64,000 nt of DNA, taken from NCBI GenBank assembly GCA_016630955.3, contig CM049995.1, forward strand, positions 124,001 through 188,000, read 5' to 3'. Each line of letters opens with the position of its first letter. The first letter of the stretch is position 1. Made by a program: the position numbers and the translations under genes. The notes below the pieces were generated by a model. The model saw only the letters and a program-made list of their open reading frames with translations, searched no databases and was not told the DNA's origin. Below are positions 40,996 to 53,252 of the stretch, one piece after another. Source of the stretch: Didymella arachidicola (Eukaryota > Ascomycota > Dothideomycetes > Pleosporales > Didymellaceae).

Positions 40996-42746
40996 ATGTT
41001 TGAAAAGCTACCAAAGATCTACAATGTCTACTTCCTGGCGTTGGTCGCCACGACGGGTGGCATGCTGTTCGGCTTCGACATCTCCTCCATGAGTGCTATC
41101 ATTGGAACCGATCAGTATCTGTACGAATGACTCCCAGAACAATCACATCTTACTAACATGGTGCAGCGATTATTTCAACAACCCAGCCGGCATTGACCAG
41201 GGTGTCATCGGTGCCGCACTCGCACTTGGCTCAATCGGCGGCTCTATCATCGCAGGGCCAATGTCAGATCTCTTCGGACGCCGCGACTGCCTCCTTTACA
41301 GCTGTGTGTTCTGGCTCATCGGAACCGCTGTCCAGACTGCCACCATCAGTCGTGGCATGCTGATTGCCGGCCGCGTTCTCAATGGCGTCACTGTTGGAAT
41401 CACCTCCTCCCAAGTACCCGTATATCTTGCCGAGGTCGCAAAGCACTCACAGCGTGGTACCATCATCATTATTCAGCAACTGGCCATTGAATGGGGCATC
41501 CTGATTATGTACTTCATCGGTTACGGCTGCTCCTTCATTACTGGCCCCGACTCTTTCCGAACTGCCTGGTCGATTCAATTTGTTCCCTGTGTTTTCTTTA
41601 TGATCGGCCTTCCTTTTCTACCAGAAAGCCCGCGTAAGAGCTCCAATGACCACCAAATCTGAGATCACAAATTGACACCCCGTAGGTTGGCTTGCCATGA
41701 AAGATAAGACCGAGCAAGCTATCCACGTTCTCGCAAACATTCAGGCCGGAGGAGACATCAATGATCCCTACGTCATCGCCCAATACGAAGAAATCGTCAC
41801 TGTCCTCGTTGCTGAGCGCAACGCTCTCAAAGGCTGGAGGAAGTTTGTGTACAATGGCATGTGGCGGCGAACTGTGGCCGGTTTCACCGTGCAAGCATGG
41901 CAGCAGCTGTCTGGAGCCAATGTCATGACATGTGAGTCGCAGTGTTGAGCTGATACCACAGGTATCACGATCGCTAATGTAATGCACAGACTACGTTGTG
42001 TACATCTTCGCCATGGCGGGTCTCTCTGGCAACATTAACCTTGTTGCTGGTGGCGTGCAGTACGCCCTCTTCATCATCTTCTCCTCGATCATGTTCTTCT
42101 TCGTTGATAAGATTGGTCGTCGCACGCTTCTCATCTACGGAGCCCTGGCCATGGCGTTCTGTCACTTTGTCGTTGGCGGCGTCATGGGCGCTCATGGCGT
42201 GAATGTTTCCGAAGTCAACGGTGATGCAAACATTACGATGACAGTCTCTGGTTCGCCTGCGTACACCGTTATTGCGTTTTCGTATCTTCTCATCATCATT
42301 TACGCCCTCACCTTGGCGCCCGTCTGCTGGATCTATGCCGCCGAGGTCTGGTCGCTTGAAACCCGTGCTACAGGAATGGGCATTTCCGCTATCGGTAACT
42401 GGCTGGTACGTGTTTCTTTCTGCTACGCAACGTGACTCCTACTGACAATATCTAGTTCAACGCTGCTATTGGCCTCTTCATCCCCCCTGCATTCAAGAAC
42501 ATCAAGTACGGTCTTTTCCTGCTTTTTGGAGCCTTTTGTGTTCTCGCTGCGATCCAGTTCTTCTTTACCTACCCAGAGACCTGCGGAAAGACCATCGAGG
42601 AGATTGAAGTGCTCTTCAGTAACGAAGGTCCTCATGCCTGGCAGACAAAGAAAGGTTCCGAGCGTCTGGAGCACCAGATTAATGACGTCGCCAATTCTCA
42701 GGCCAGAAAGACCAGCATTGCCCACGCCGAGAAGACGGAAGTTTGA
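40996..42746 (+). CDS. MFS sugar transporter (hexose/monosaccharide type)
   Basis: Five exons (40996-41120, 41167-41633, 41686-41931, 41990-42405, 42456-42746) give 514 residues. Sugar-porter signatures are present in order: GGMLFGFDISSMSA in helix 1, GPMSDLFGRRDCL between helices 2 and 3, RVLNGVTVGITSSQVPVYLAE, PESPR/WL across intron 2, QAWQQLSGANVMTYY across intron 3, and FTYPETCGKTIEEIE near the C-terminus. Twelve membrane helices are expected in the plasma membrane. It resembles fungal high-affinity glucose transporters; the exact sugar is not predictable. Introns are 46-58 nt and canonical. Confidence 0.93.
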
Positions 42747-42959
42747 AAATCACGTATCTGGTTTGTACTTACTTCAAAATCGACCCCCTATAAGATCAAC
42801 CGCTACATATCTCAGCTCTCGTGATATCATCAATTAAAGTGGCCAAAAATCCTTGAAATATGTCAAAAGATTCGCACATGGCATCTGCAAATGGCTGGTA
42901 GTTCCACAGAAGCAGATAGAGACCGAGCTTAGTCTGAACATGTATGTGACTCTGCCGCG

Positions 42960-44310
42960 AAACCAGGAAGTCCATAGCATGCCTGTTCAGCTACAAAGTC
43001 GCGATTGAAGCTCGACACTACAGTGTTTCGCTCGCGGCCTTCGCATCCACATCTGTGCGCTCCCATTGATCACACAAGAACCGCACGTGTTGCTGAGGGT
43101 GACAGCACCGGCCTCTCGTAGGGATTGTAATATGCCCTCCGCTTCAGCAGTAGCTCGAATATCTTCGCTTCCAGGCGAGACCATAAGAATGGTCTTCACT
43201 TGCGATAATCCGACTGCTTTGACTCGGCTGATGAGTTGCGATGTCCTGTATAAGTCCTTGTACAAGCTATTGGTACAACTCCCGACCATTACAGGGCTGA
43301 TCTTGACGGGCCAGCCATTGTTTCGGATAGCCTCCTTCAGCTGCAAGCGAGAATTTGATAGGTCTGGACTGACCAGTCCATCGGTGTCTAGTTCCAGAGT
43401 ATCGAGGTCGATCTCGACTACCTCACCGTAATAGTTTTCAGTGCCTGGATCGGCAGTAAGCAATGTATCTATGTATCTGTTCGCTTCATTCGCGATATCG
43501 TCGCGCTTGGTAGTGGGGAGATACCGTCCCATAGGTTCCAAGTATGGGAAGATATGAGAGGTAGATCCAATTGCAGCCGATATGTTGCAGACAGTCGCAA
43601 TAGCCTATACTACGAGATTTATGCAGCCTGGGTCAAAGAAGTCTTTGGCCTTGCTCTTAACCCCCGAAACAGTCAGTATATTATACCCGAGAGCTTGCAA
43701 ACAAGGTCCTTCATCGACGCCCCGCCATTCAATTGGCCAGTCAATCGTACGCAAACAGTCCTAGGGCACCTGACGCCGTAAGTTACTAAGTCACATCGGG
43801 CATGGTACGGATACGAGATGCACATAAATCAGCTCCCGGGGTATACCGGAAATTGCATTGACTGCGTCCGAGCCACCAAGCCCCACGCCCAAAATTGCCA
43901 TACCCCCGGCGTTCGGAGGGTGGGAATTAGTCGCAGTTATAAGCCCACAGGGAAAAGCACAACTCTCGAAAATAGCCGTATAAACGACATCAGCTGCATT
44001 TGAATCAGCACGAAGATACTCACTTCACTTTTTTCCAGCATCTCGCCTTCTGGCTTCCACCATCCTATGCTATACTTCTTAGCCGCACTGCTCAAGAATG
44101 CGTAAAATTTCGAACGATATATCCTCCCTCTCTTTGAGTCTATTTCCGCGCCGTCTCGAGACACGACCAAGTGGTCGCTGTGAACGGTGATCGGTACCTG
44201 TACTTTGGTTAGCCCGGCGCTGATAAATTTCAGGGGTGCTGTAGTTGCTGTCGTATCGTGACAAGCCACGCGGTCGAGCCTCGAGTATAGTAAAGTGTGT
44301 CCGCGTTGAA
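42960..44310 (-). pseudogene. Aconitase paralogue, degenerate and truncated
   Basis: Reading the minus strand, aconitase blocks appear in the correct order but in shifting frames: RLDRVACHDTTATTAPLKF, SAAKKYSIGWWKPEGEM, ESCAFPCGLITATNSHPPNAGG, GGSDAVNAISGIPREL, LTGQLNGGASMKDLVCKLSG, then a 5-bp insertion that shifts the frame, an in-frame TAG near 43600, IFPYLEPMGRYLPTTKRDDI, MVGSCTNSLYKDL, VSPGSEDIRATAEAEG, and SNTCGSC followed by another frameshift after which QWERTDVDAK and SSFNRDF are visible. The Fe-S cysteines (GSCTNS, CGSC) survive. The N-terminal end and the whole C-terminal swivel domain are missing. Clearly a non-functional aconitase-like gene. Confidence 0.85.
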
Positions 44311-46018
44311 TTCCGTAAACATTTCAATCATGATCAGAACTTGAGTACAAATTGCTATACCGTATCTTTTCTGTCAGTATCAGAGGACGCCATAAGCCGT
44401 ATCTGACTGCTTACAATCGTGATATCGGGACAGTGTAGTCAAGTGGGTTGATCGGATTCAAATGACTTATACTCCCCCTGGTGCATGTGTCGCTAGTTGG
44501 CGATTAAGCAATGTCCGTTAGTAGTGGTGACGCTGTGAACGCGCGGCACTTGCGGTATGATAGGCCGCGAGGGCCATTGTACGAGGCGGCATTGCAGGCA
44601 AGGCAAGCGAATGCCAGCAAAGGTATGAGACGTGGCATTTGATGATCAATCATTTATGGCGACCAAAAAAATCCGGGACGTGGGCCGGCGATGGTAATCT
44701 GCGTAAGTTAATTCGCTGTTATCTTATTCTCAGACGCTAGCCTCGGATGGAAAGTCACCCTACATACTCCGCCAGCTCTGGATTTAGCGGTCGAACTGGT
44801 AGAGATAGTACGAGTGCGCTGCTGAGACATCCAGCATCCATCACTAGGTCAAAACGGACCTCTCCGAGGACCGGGAATCGATTCTGACGGCTGATGTAAG
44901 AGGACCATGGCTGAGTAGTACTGATTTGTAAGCTTGAGCTTATACCTCTATTGCTTAAGGCTGTTTTCTTCGTCATACTTCGACCAATCGGTAATCCCGT
45001 TCAAGGCAGCTCACCATTCTTGGAAATCGACTATAATACTTGCTTCAATTTGCCGGGGCATTGAAGTCATGTGGCCAGACACAGACGCACACCCTCGAGG
45101 GCAGATGGCAAAATTGAGGCTTGATCTAAGAGACAGTCGGATCCAGTCTGAACCAATGGATAGCCAAAGGAGCGCGACTCACCGATGGCACAGAACATGA
45201 AATCAAGTGGTTGGCGAAGTTAACTGTAACTTTCTCAACATCCGCCAGAGTTGGTAGCTGTAGACTGAATGTTACTTGACAGATTCCCAGTGGCCGACCT
45301 TGAATAGATGCTTCAGATCTGAGATTAGATGTCAGCATGACTTTTGGGGCGGAGGTCTCGAACATACCGGTTGAGATGGAAAACACTGAAAAAAAATTAG
45401 CTTCCGGGTAAGTGTGGCCGCAGTAGACAGACCACGGTTGTCCCTGACACTTCTATGAAGCTCGTGATCAACACAAGATGATATGGATACGTGATGACGT
45501 CCATGTAATTAGCTAAGTTGGATTGATCAGACTGCATACTGACGAAAGCAAAGTCGCCTGCAGATTTGCGAGCGATGTGCTCGAGAAGCAGGGCTGACCA
45601 GCAGTCAGGGCGAGTCGATAGAGTAATTTGGCGCGAAGTTATACGCGTTTTTGCGAGTGCATACAGTAGCTGACAATGTGAAGACTACAAATACTACGAA
45701 TGTCGCCGTGAAAGCGGATATCGGTACGTGATCCATATCCCTAGAACTTTCGAAGTTTTCGTTGTAGGCGAGCTATATCCTGATTCTGATAGACACTGGT
45801 ACTATGAATATCGGCAGAACTTTAACTATGAGTTTGCAATTATTAGTTGACTTGGGTAGTGATAATACAGATAATACTCGTTCAACAAAACTACTCTAAG
45901 ATTTAACAAAAGTAGAGTAAAGAAGTACTAAATTATTTGACAGGAATAAAGGTTGACTTCACTTTTCCTTAGATTGTAGGCTAATTTCTTTGAGTTTCTC
46001 CTATATCTGTACAGACTA
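44311..46018. other. Intergenic, no supported gene
   Basis: 1.7 kb. A minus-strand frame at 45126-45386 (FETSAPKVMLTSNLRSEA...) ends in a GTGAGT-like donor and could be a remnant exon, but I cannot assign it. The part 45830-46010 is AT-rich. Confidence 0.5.
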
Positions 46019-47695
46019 CTAAGCAACTATCTTCGGCAATGTGAACCCTCCGGGACAGCGTGTCTGAAAAACACCATCAGGATCATACCGACCCGCGACA
46101 CCGCGAAGGAATTTGACGTTCTGAGCACCGTAGCTCGCTATCGGATCCTGATTCACGTCGGCATAATTAGCATAAATCCAATCCTGATTGCCATCAATGT
46201 CCGCAGCAAAAGCTTGCAAAGCTTGTACCCAGGCTTTGATCTTAGGGCTGGCGAAGGCAGAGTCCTCCTTGCGCTTAATCATGACAGAGACGGTCAGGAT
46301 AAGTCCGTTGTCCGTCTGACGGTCAAGTCCCATGATGTTCCCGACGCCCTGCGCTGCTGACTGGGCTGCGAATAGCAGAGGCAGTGGCTGGAATAGACAT
46401 TGCGAGATGAAGTCGCCGGCAGGTATCTGTGCTTGCAGAGCGGTGACAAAGACATCGTGCAATTCGACGGCTTTAGCGACGATTTTGGCATCGTTCTTGA
46501 AGCAGGCTGTGTAGAAAGTATTGCTGGTACAGACCGATTAGTCAGGTTTAGAGATATGTGAGGGCACGATAGCTTGGGGTGTGGGCAAGAAAAGGTCTCG
46601 AGTACGTACAAATATCCCATCGGAGCAACGCTGCACTCCGTGAGCATGTCTACGAGCGAGGATGTCTTGCACGTAGACTGAATGGTTGGCAGTGCGAACC
46701 ATTCCTTGTAGGCCGCTGCATTCGTATCACCGGCCACATTGGACAGCACAGTGCAAATAATGGGCCCCTTGAACTCTTGCTACATTTACATGTCAGAATC
46801 CGTTTCGTCCTAGGACGATGGCCAAGGGTACTTACTGCCAAAAGTTTCGAGTTAGCGTCGGAGTATACGGTACAAGAACACGCGCTGATCACTTACCAGC
46901 ATACGCGAAAAAACAAAGTAGGTTGCTGTCAGGATCGCTTTCTACATTCTCCGTAAAGTTCACCAGAGCTGTGATGGCCTGAGGTGCTGCTTCCTTCGGA
47001 TAGAATGTGATACCACCCCAGGCATCGCCGCCACGGAAAGTCCTCATCCGGAAGTTGGTAACGATTCCAAGGTTGCCACACCCACCCTTCAGCGCACGGA
47101 ACAAATCGATGTGGTTGTTCGCATCGGCCGTGACAATCCGTCCATCGGCGAGGACGACTTCATAAGCGACCACATTGTCGCAGCCAAAGCCATGGCGCGC
47201 GGTAAAATACGAGATTCCGCCACCTAGGAGCAGACCCGCAACACCTACGTTCCCGTCCCTCCCGCCGGCTACCACACGGCCATGGCGTTGTAGTTCGGTA
47301 TATACGGATAGCCAGCGTGCGCCAGGGCCAATGTCAACTGTCTCTGAAGCGGCATCGAAACGTGTCCAGGCCATGTGGCTCAAGTCAATTGTCACACCGC
47401 CGGAAATGTTATTCGATCCAGTTCCAGGCATGTGGCCACCGCTTCGGACAGCAAATTTCTCTGCTCGCTGACTGAGGCTTCTCAAGACTTCGGCAACCTG
47501 CTGGGCTGACTTGGGTTGCGCGATGCATTTTGGTTCGACGTCGACTGCGGCAGTACGGGACCAGTAGCTGTCCTGGCTGGCCTTGAAAAGGTCATCTTTG
47601 GGGAACAAGACAATGAAATTAGCGTCTTTTGCAAATTCGTCCGCGAAAGTGGTTGCGGCTGAGTTCTCAGCCTCGTCTTGGTAGTGGGGTGCCAT
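46019..47695 (-). CDS. FAD-linked oxidoreductase (berberine-bridge-enzyme-like), no signal peptide
   Basis: Exons 47695-46898, 46779-46610 and 46523-46019 give 490 residues. The FAD-binding domain (PCMH type) has PKSAQQVAEVLRSLSQ and AVRSGGHMPGTGSNNISGG, whose His is the usual covalent flavin attachment site, then GGRDGNVGVAGLLLGGGISY and KGGCGNLGIVTNFRM. The C-terminal BBE segment has QDWIYANYADVNQDPIASYG and VAGRYDPDGVFQ. The first gap is a twin intron (separate entry); the second is an 86-nt intron. These enzymes oxidise or cyclise secondary metabolites, often forming C-C or C-O bonds. Lack of a signal peptide suggests a cytosolic enzyme. It starts the gene cluster that ends in the PKS. 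Confidence 0.88.
46780..46897 (-). other. Stwintron (spliceosomal twin intron, D1,2 type)
   Basis: On the coding strand exon 1 ends TATGCT. The next base G (46897) is the first base of an outer donor. An inner intron (46896-46835, 62 nt: GTAAGT, branch CTAAC, acceptor GGCAG) follows at once. After its removal that G joins TAAGTACC to make donor GTAAGT of the outer intron (46897 plus 46834-46780, 56 nt: branch CTGAC, acceptor GTAG). Only this two-step excision joins FFAYA to QEFKGPII in frame. Confidence 0.8.
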
Positions 47696-49159
47696 GGCCA
47701 GCCAGAGAAGTGGAACGGTCCAGCAAATGGAAGTGATCTGCCTGTGGATTTCAGGGTCTGAGAGGTCCTTCCCCTTGCCGTCGTTACCTTCGTAGGTCGC
47801 ATTCGATGCTCATCTAGTTCTTAGTGCGCTGCATTAGGCTGACATTCGCTTGCGGCTGTTTTTTGAGGCGTAATCATATGCATGATTACTGCACTTCATG
47901 CATGATTACTACCCCCACATTAAGTGCTGAAATGGTGCCTATCTGCGAAGTACCTGACAGGCGAGGGTCAGCTTGCGTATCTGACGGCCCAATTTTCAGC
48001 TCCCGCGTTTAGTGAATTACCCAGCGCTGCAGGGGTTGCACGAGCGTGTTTCCAATCCTCCAACAGCACAGCCCTGCGCATCTATTTTGGCTAGGCATCC
48101 GTTCGAGGGAGTATCCACTATACAGCACGTGCGTTTAATCCCGTTTAGACTATGAGAACGCGTGGCACCGGTTCCACGTGCAGGGTTCCAAGCATTACAA
48201 ACGTACTATTGAACCAGCCTTGTAGCCTGGATCCTGTCAGCCGGTGTGAGGCGCTCCAATTTGGAATCTGCATGCCATATCATCCGCTATCTATCCTACC
48301 GTAGCTATCTTTGCATGGGTTGAATTCCCGGTGCTCCTAGTCTTGAATTCTCGGGCCGCCAGAGATCTGTCACCCTTAAGCGAGGTCGATGGACCCGGAT
48401 GATGGAACAGCCAAGCCATCCATATACCCAAAGCTTGGTTGACCAAAGATTGGGGACAATATGGATCTGAAGCATCTATCGTGGACGAAGACGGTGCAGC
48501 CTTGGCAAGATTCGAGATACGTAGTAGAGCCACTCGGTCTCGAGCTGAACGATGGTACTGGGCATCTTCACTACGACCCGTAGCTACACGGCTCGCAAAA
48601 GGTTCTGTGGGTCAGGCTTCCAGTGGTTCAGGCAGCTATCGGAGCTGCGCGGCGAATAAGAGGCTATCTCAGGCCGTAGTTTGTGGCAGTGACTCTTACA
48701 CATCCGAAGCCTTCAGGCCGTCATCCTGATGTATCGAAAGTCTCACGAGATCCACACGAATCTAAAGGCTAGATGCACGGGCTGAGTCTACCGTGCCAAT
48801 GTACCGTACCATACTACCGGCGTAGTCGTCTGACATCCCGTTCTTTTCGAACCTGAGAACGCTAGACTCCCAATCCAACATCCACATATCTGACTACTGG
48901 ACGCCTCAACCGCGTGGGGGCTCCTGAACAAGGCGCTCGGAGCGCCACATGAGCCTTTGATGATTTCTCACAACACTTCCAACAGGCGAGTGGCGTGGTG
49001 GATGGGGTCCAGAAGGAGTCTGATTCGAACCGATGAGGCTCACTTTAAGGGACTGCCCGGAGCTTACGGTAGCTGGCTGGGACGATATAAGGAGGGCGAT
49101 GGTAGTATTCAAGTTGTACAATTCCAGACAATCATCTTACAAGACTCAACGTTGTGACT
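47696..49159. other. Intergenic between the two FAD oxidase genes
   Basis: Divergent spacer of about 1.5 kb. A direct repeat of CATGATTACTGCA/CATGATTACTAC occurs near 47880-47910. No gene is supported. Confidence 0.55.
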
Positions 49160-50969
49160 ATGTCTGTCCTTGGGAAAGCTTCGGTGGCCATTTTGGCCGC
49201 CAGTATGTGCACGATATTGGTCACAGCATCTCCTGCCCCTAACCGTGGATGTCGGTACCTTCCCGAGGATCCGCAGTGGCCCAGCGATCGGGACTGGGCA
49301 GCTCTGAACCGTACTGTGGGCGGTAACCTGGTTCGGGGAGTGCCTCTTGCCCAAACGGCGTGCTACGGGGGCACTGCTGAGCGAAATGTCTGCACGAAAT
49401 TACAGACCGATTGGATGGATATTGCACAGTTGTGAGTGCTGATCAGAACCTGGACGGATACCACACAGGAACTGCTAGCTGACTTTCTTTGACAGTACTA
49501 TCGATCCAGTTAATACCATGAACCTTTACGCCAATAACAACTCGTGCAACCCATTAGGAGGCCCGTTGTCAACGGATCCTGTATTGCAAAGCGCGAAATG
49601 CACGCTGGGCAATCTGGCTCAGTACGCAATTAAGGTGACGGACGCCGATTCGGCGATTGCCGGTGTCAAGTTCGCGAAGCAGAAGAACATCCGGCTGACA
49701 GTTAAGAACACTGGCCACGACTACCTCGGACGGTCGATGGGACGAGGCTCGCTGGCGTTGTGGACACACAACCTCAAGGGAGCCAGCTTCTTTCAATATA
49801 AGAGCAAGTACTACTCCGGTCCTGCTGCACGTGTTGGCGCCGGCGTGCAGGTAGCCGAGCTTTACCAAGCAGCGTCCGACGCAGGTTATCGCGCCCTCGG
49901 GGGCTCGTGTCCTTCAGTCGGTGCTGGCGGAGGATGGACCCAGGGTGGTGGTCACGGACCTCTGAGCGCAGCATATGGCATGGGTGCAGACCAGACGCTC
50001 GAATTCGACGTAGTGACACCGGAAGGCAAGCGGGTGACAGCATCGCCTACCAGCCATGCGGATCTATACTACGCGCTCAGCGGCGGTGGCGCAGGAAACT
50101 TTGGTGTTGTCATCGCCATGACAGTCAAGGTGCACAAGGACGGGCCTGTGGCAGGCGCGCGGCTGTCGTTCACGCACGCCAACGAGGATGTGTTCATGCA
50201 GGGTGTCAGGGCGTGGATCGAGCACACGCAGATCCTCGACACAATCCCTGGCTTCCGCAGCGATGTGCGCATGGTCAAGGGCGTATTCCAGCTCGCTATG
50301 GCCACGCTGCCGGATGAAACCGAGAGCCGGGTGGCCGGGGCCTTGGCACCGTTCTACGACAGCCTACGCAAGCTCAATATCACCGTGCTGACCAACGAGA
50401 CAACGGTCCACAACAACTTCAACAGCCACTACACCTACTACACCAGCGCCGACGTATACACACGTAACGTGACGGTCGGTAACCGGTTGATCCCGCGCTC
50501 GTTTGTTCGTGACGGCGCAAAGGTGTCGCAGCTGGTGGCCACGATGAAGGAGCTGCTCAACAAGCCAAACGCGCTGCTCGTCATCCTGGGCACCAACGTC
50601 ACTCACGCCCGTGTCGGTAACGAACCCGGTTCGAACGCCGTTTCCCAAGATTGGCGTGATTCTCTATTCCTGCTCAACATTGGTCTGGCTGGCGACCCGC
50701 ACGCTGACTGGTCCGAGCTGCGTGACGACCTGGCCAGCATCAACGCCATGCAGGACCAGGTGCGTGCCTTGGCGCCGGAGAGCGGCGCCTACCAGAACGA
50801 AGGCACGTTTGATACTCCTAATTGGCAACGAGACTACTATGGCGACGCCTACAGCAAATTACTCCAGGTGAAGCGCAAGTACGATGGACAGAATGTCATG
50901 TGGAACAGACCGGCTGTGGGCTCCGATGCCTTGGTCTTGCGTGAGGATGGCAGGCTGTGTGCGGCTTGA
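49160..50969 (+). CDS. Secreted FAD-linked oxidoreductase (berberine-bridge-enzyme-like)
   Basis: Exons 49160-49431 and 49496-50969 (64-nt intron) give 581 residues. The signal peptide is MSVLGKASVAILAASMCTIL. The FAD domain has KNTGHDYLGRSMGRGSLALW with the flavin-linking His and GGSCPSVGAGGGWTQGGGHG, where the Cys could make a second flavin bond as in bicovalent BBE enzymes. The substrate domain includes RSDVRMVKGVFQLAMATLP, and the C-terminal BBE motif is TPNWQRDYYGDAYSKLLQVKRKYDGQNVMW. Fungal homologues act in the secretory route on alkaloid or polyketide intermediates. It is a paralogue of the oxidase to its left, divergently transcribed and in a different cell compartment. Confidence 0.92.
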
Positions 50970-51193
50970 TGATGCTCTTTTCCTTTTTCGTGCAAGTTGC
51001 TTAGACCGGTAGACAGGGAATGCGCCATTACATCTTATACACAGTAATCAATGCATACAAGAGTAAGCTTGGATTCCCCCTTCATGTGGTACTTTTGCAT
51101 CTAGCTGGAATTTTGCCGGCCAATTTCTCTCCCGGAACGTCTCAAATACGCCTTTGATATACCACGTAACTCGACCGTGCCCACAATCACGCC

Positions 51194-52696
51194 ATGGCCA
51201 GACAACACAGCTTCTCGCTTGGTCCTCTAGATCATTATGCTCGCAGCTGCTATCCCTGTTTTTGTTTCTACTTTGGTCTATCCGACGATTCCGAACCCGA
51301 GACGGCTTTTGAAGGCCTGCAGGACGGTCTGCGTAAGACGCTCAAGCAGCATCCCTGGCTGAACGGTACTGTCCACCTACAGTCTTCAGATCAGCCCGGC
51401 TGGCGACCCGGACAGCTCGAAGTACGCTACCACCAGCTTGATGAGAAAGGCGATGAGGATCATCTGCCTCAGTTTCGATTCAAGCAGCTTGACACGGATC
51501 TCACATACGAGGACCTAGAAGACACGGGCTTTCCACTTGACACGTTTGCTGATAATGAGCTGATTTGGGTGCCGCTCTTTGCGCCGGTTGATGCGGACAA
51601 CAGTCCCACCGTCCTCGCAGCACAAGCAAATTTCCTACCCGGTGGCTGCCTGCTGACCCTGTGCTTGAATCACACAGTTTGCGACGGCACCGCGGTTCTT
51701 GATGTCTGGAAACTCTGGGCTGCCAATTGTCACGCCCTGCAAGGCGGACCACCAGCGGAAGTGCCAGGGCCCGAGAGTGCGGACCGTGCTTTGATCGACG
51801 ACATCTGGAAGCGCGAGAGTTCGGGACGGGCCGTTAGTGACCTTGGCCTTGAGGTGTGGAAGATGGTTGACCTCAAGCCGCCTCAGCTGGGTACGACTAA
51901 GGAGAGCAAGTCAGAGAGTGAAGCACAGCTGCCAGCTTCTCCAGCAGCGCAGCCTCCGCGGATGCAGGCCGCCATGTTTTATGTTTCCAAATCCCAATTT
52001 GTCGAACTGCGCCAACAGTGTATCGATGGAGCAACATCAGAACACTCATCTGGCCTGTCCGGGATGGATGCACTGTGCGCATTGATATGGCGGAGTCTAG
52101 CCAAAGCCCATCGCCTCGCCGCCATCCAGAGCGGACGAGTAGCGGGCGAAGACATCGCTGCAAAAGACGTCCTTGGGGCGCAGCTGCACATGGCGCTCGA
52201 TGGACGACCCAACTTCTCGAACGCCATTCCTGCGCCGTACCTTGGCAATCTGACGCTGATTAACCAGTGCCATCGCACGCTAGCAGCACTCACGGCAGAC
52301 TCGACTTCGCTCGGTCATGTCGCCGTCGATATTCGCGCTGTGGCTGACTTGGCCACACACGAAGCCTTGCTGGACGCCTATGCTGTCGCCCGAGGCGTCG
52401 AAGACCTGAGCATCCTGCCACACGGCCGGGGGCTGGCGTCGTTTGACAACGTCATTTCGTCGCTCCTCATGTATCCGCTCGATGGCCTGCAGTTTGGCGG
52501 ACAGCACTGGGTCAATGGTGGTAAGCCTCAGGCTATCAGGCCACTTATGGAACAATGGAATTCCAGCGGCCGTATCTGCTTTGTTTTGCCGCGCAAGAGG
52601 AACGGTAGTGTCGAATTCGTGCTCAACGCGTCGCCAGACGAGATGGCGCTGCTGATACGCGATGTCGATTTCAGCCGCTTTGCGACCTGTTTTTGA
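51194..52696 (+). CDS. BAHD-type acyltransferase (trichothecene 3-O-acetyltransferase-like)
   Basis: A single exon of 500 residues. The catalytic HxxxD motif is in LNHTVCDGTAVLDVWKLW (about residues 160-175). Other family features are the N-terminal FSLGPLDHYARSCYPCFCFYF, the middle MDALCALIWRSLAKAHR, and the C-terminal block HWVNGGKPQAIRPL at the position of the structural DFGWG motif, followed by LPRKRNGSVEFVLNASPDEM. The enzyme would transfer an acyl group from CoA to a hydroxyl or amine of the cluster product. The family also contains self-protection acetyltransferases, so that is an alternative role. Confidence 0.88.
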   Translation: MARQHSFSLGPLDHYARSCYPCFCFYFGLSDDSEPETAFEGLQDGLRKTLKQHPWLNGTVHLQSSDQPGWRPGQLEVRYHQLDEKGDEDHLPQFRFKQLDTDLTYEDLEDTGFPLDTFADNELIWVPLFAPVDADNSPTVLAAQANFLPGGCLLTLCLNHTVCDGTAVLDVWKLWAANCHALQGGPPAEVPGPESADRALIDDIWKRESSGRAVSDLGLEVWKMVDLKPPQLGTTKESKSESEAQLPASPAAQPPRMQAAMFYVSKSQFVELRQQCIDGATSEHSSGLSGMDALCALIWRSLAKAHRLAAIQSGRVAGEDIAAKDVLGAQLHMALDGRPNFSNAIPAPYLGNLTLINQCHRTLAALTADSTSLGHVAVDIRAVADLATHEALLDAYAVARGVEDLSILPHGRGLASFDNVISSLLMYPLDGLQFGGQHWVNGGKPQAIRPLMEQWNSSGRICFVLPRKRNGSVEFVLNASPDEMALLIRDVDFSRFATCF

Positions 52697-53252
52697 TGAA
52701 TAATTATGGTGTTTGAGACAAGCTTCTCAACCGATTTCCCATTTGGGAAAGGTCTTTGTACTGTTGCGGTGATCATGCTAGGGAAGCGGTGTGATTGGTG
52801 GGCCGATCAGGCAACCCCATATGCAAGATTACATCTCACCCGCCGGACGAAAAACGTCGCACGTAAATTCTACACAGACGCAAATACCTATTCTTGTGCA
52901 ACAATGGGAACAAGATGCATCAGGCTTAGACGTCACGACATGCACTTCCCTCACAATGCAGTGTCCTCACTGTGCGCTCCTTCCGTTTGCGTGTTATGTA
53001 ATTTCAGATCTTGGTGCGCATAAATTTGTCCGTTGCTGTGCCTCAGAGGTACCTGAGCAGCAAGGTAAGCAATCCGCCTGCTACTATCGGTAGTCTTACC
53101 CGCACCCTAGTTCTACTGAACACCAGCATTGTCAAAATAAGCGACCATCAGCAGAGTATTAAATGCTTGGCCTCTGACCACAACCAATCCAAAATCCGAC
53201 CAGCCCGTCTCTCAACCTTCTACCAACCTAGCACACATCACTCGCATTCACC
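52697..53252. other. Intergenic, promoter of the SDR gene
   Basis: 556 bp between two genes on the same strand. No gene is supported. Confidence 0.5.

Noticed and set aside
44755..45386. Short minus-strand frames between the aconitase relic and the FAD oxidase
   Set aside because: One ends in a donor-like site, but no exon partner or domain could be recognised; left as intergenic.
46650..46892. Alternative exon SDANSKLLA in the FAD oxidase as a normal two-intron model
   Set aside because: It would need a 5' acceptor that does not exist (no AG at the right place) and breaks the phase, whereas the twin-intron model joins in frame with good signals at all sites.
49018..49050. GGTTCGAATC on the minus strand, another T-loop look-alike
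   Set aside because: The flanking five bases do not pair, and no tRNA arms are found nearby.
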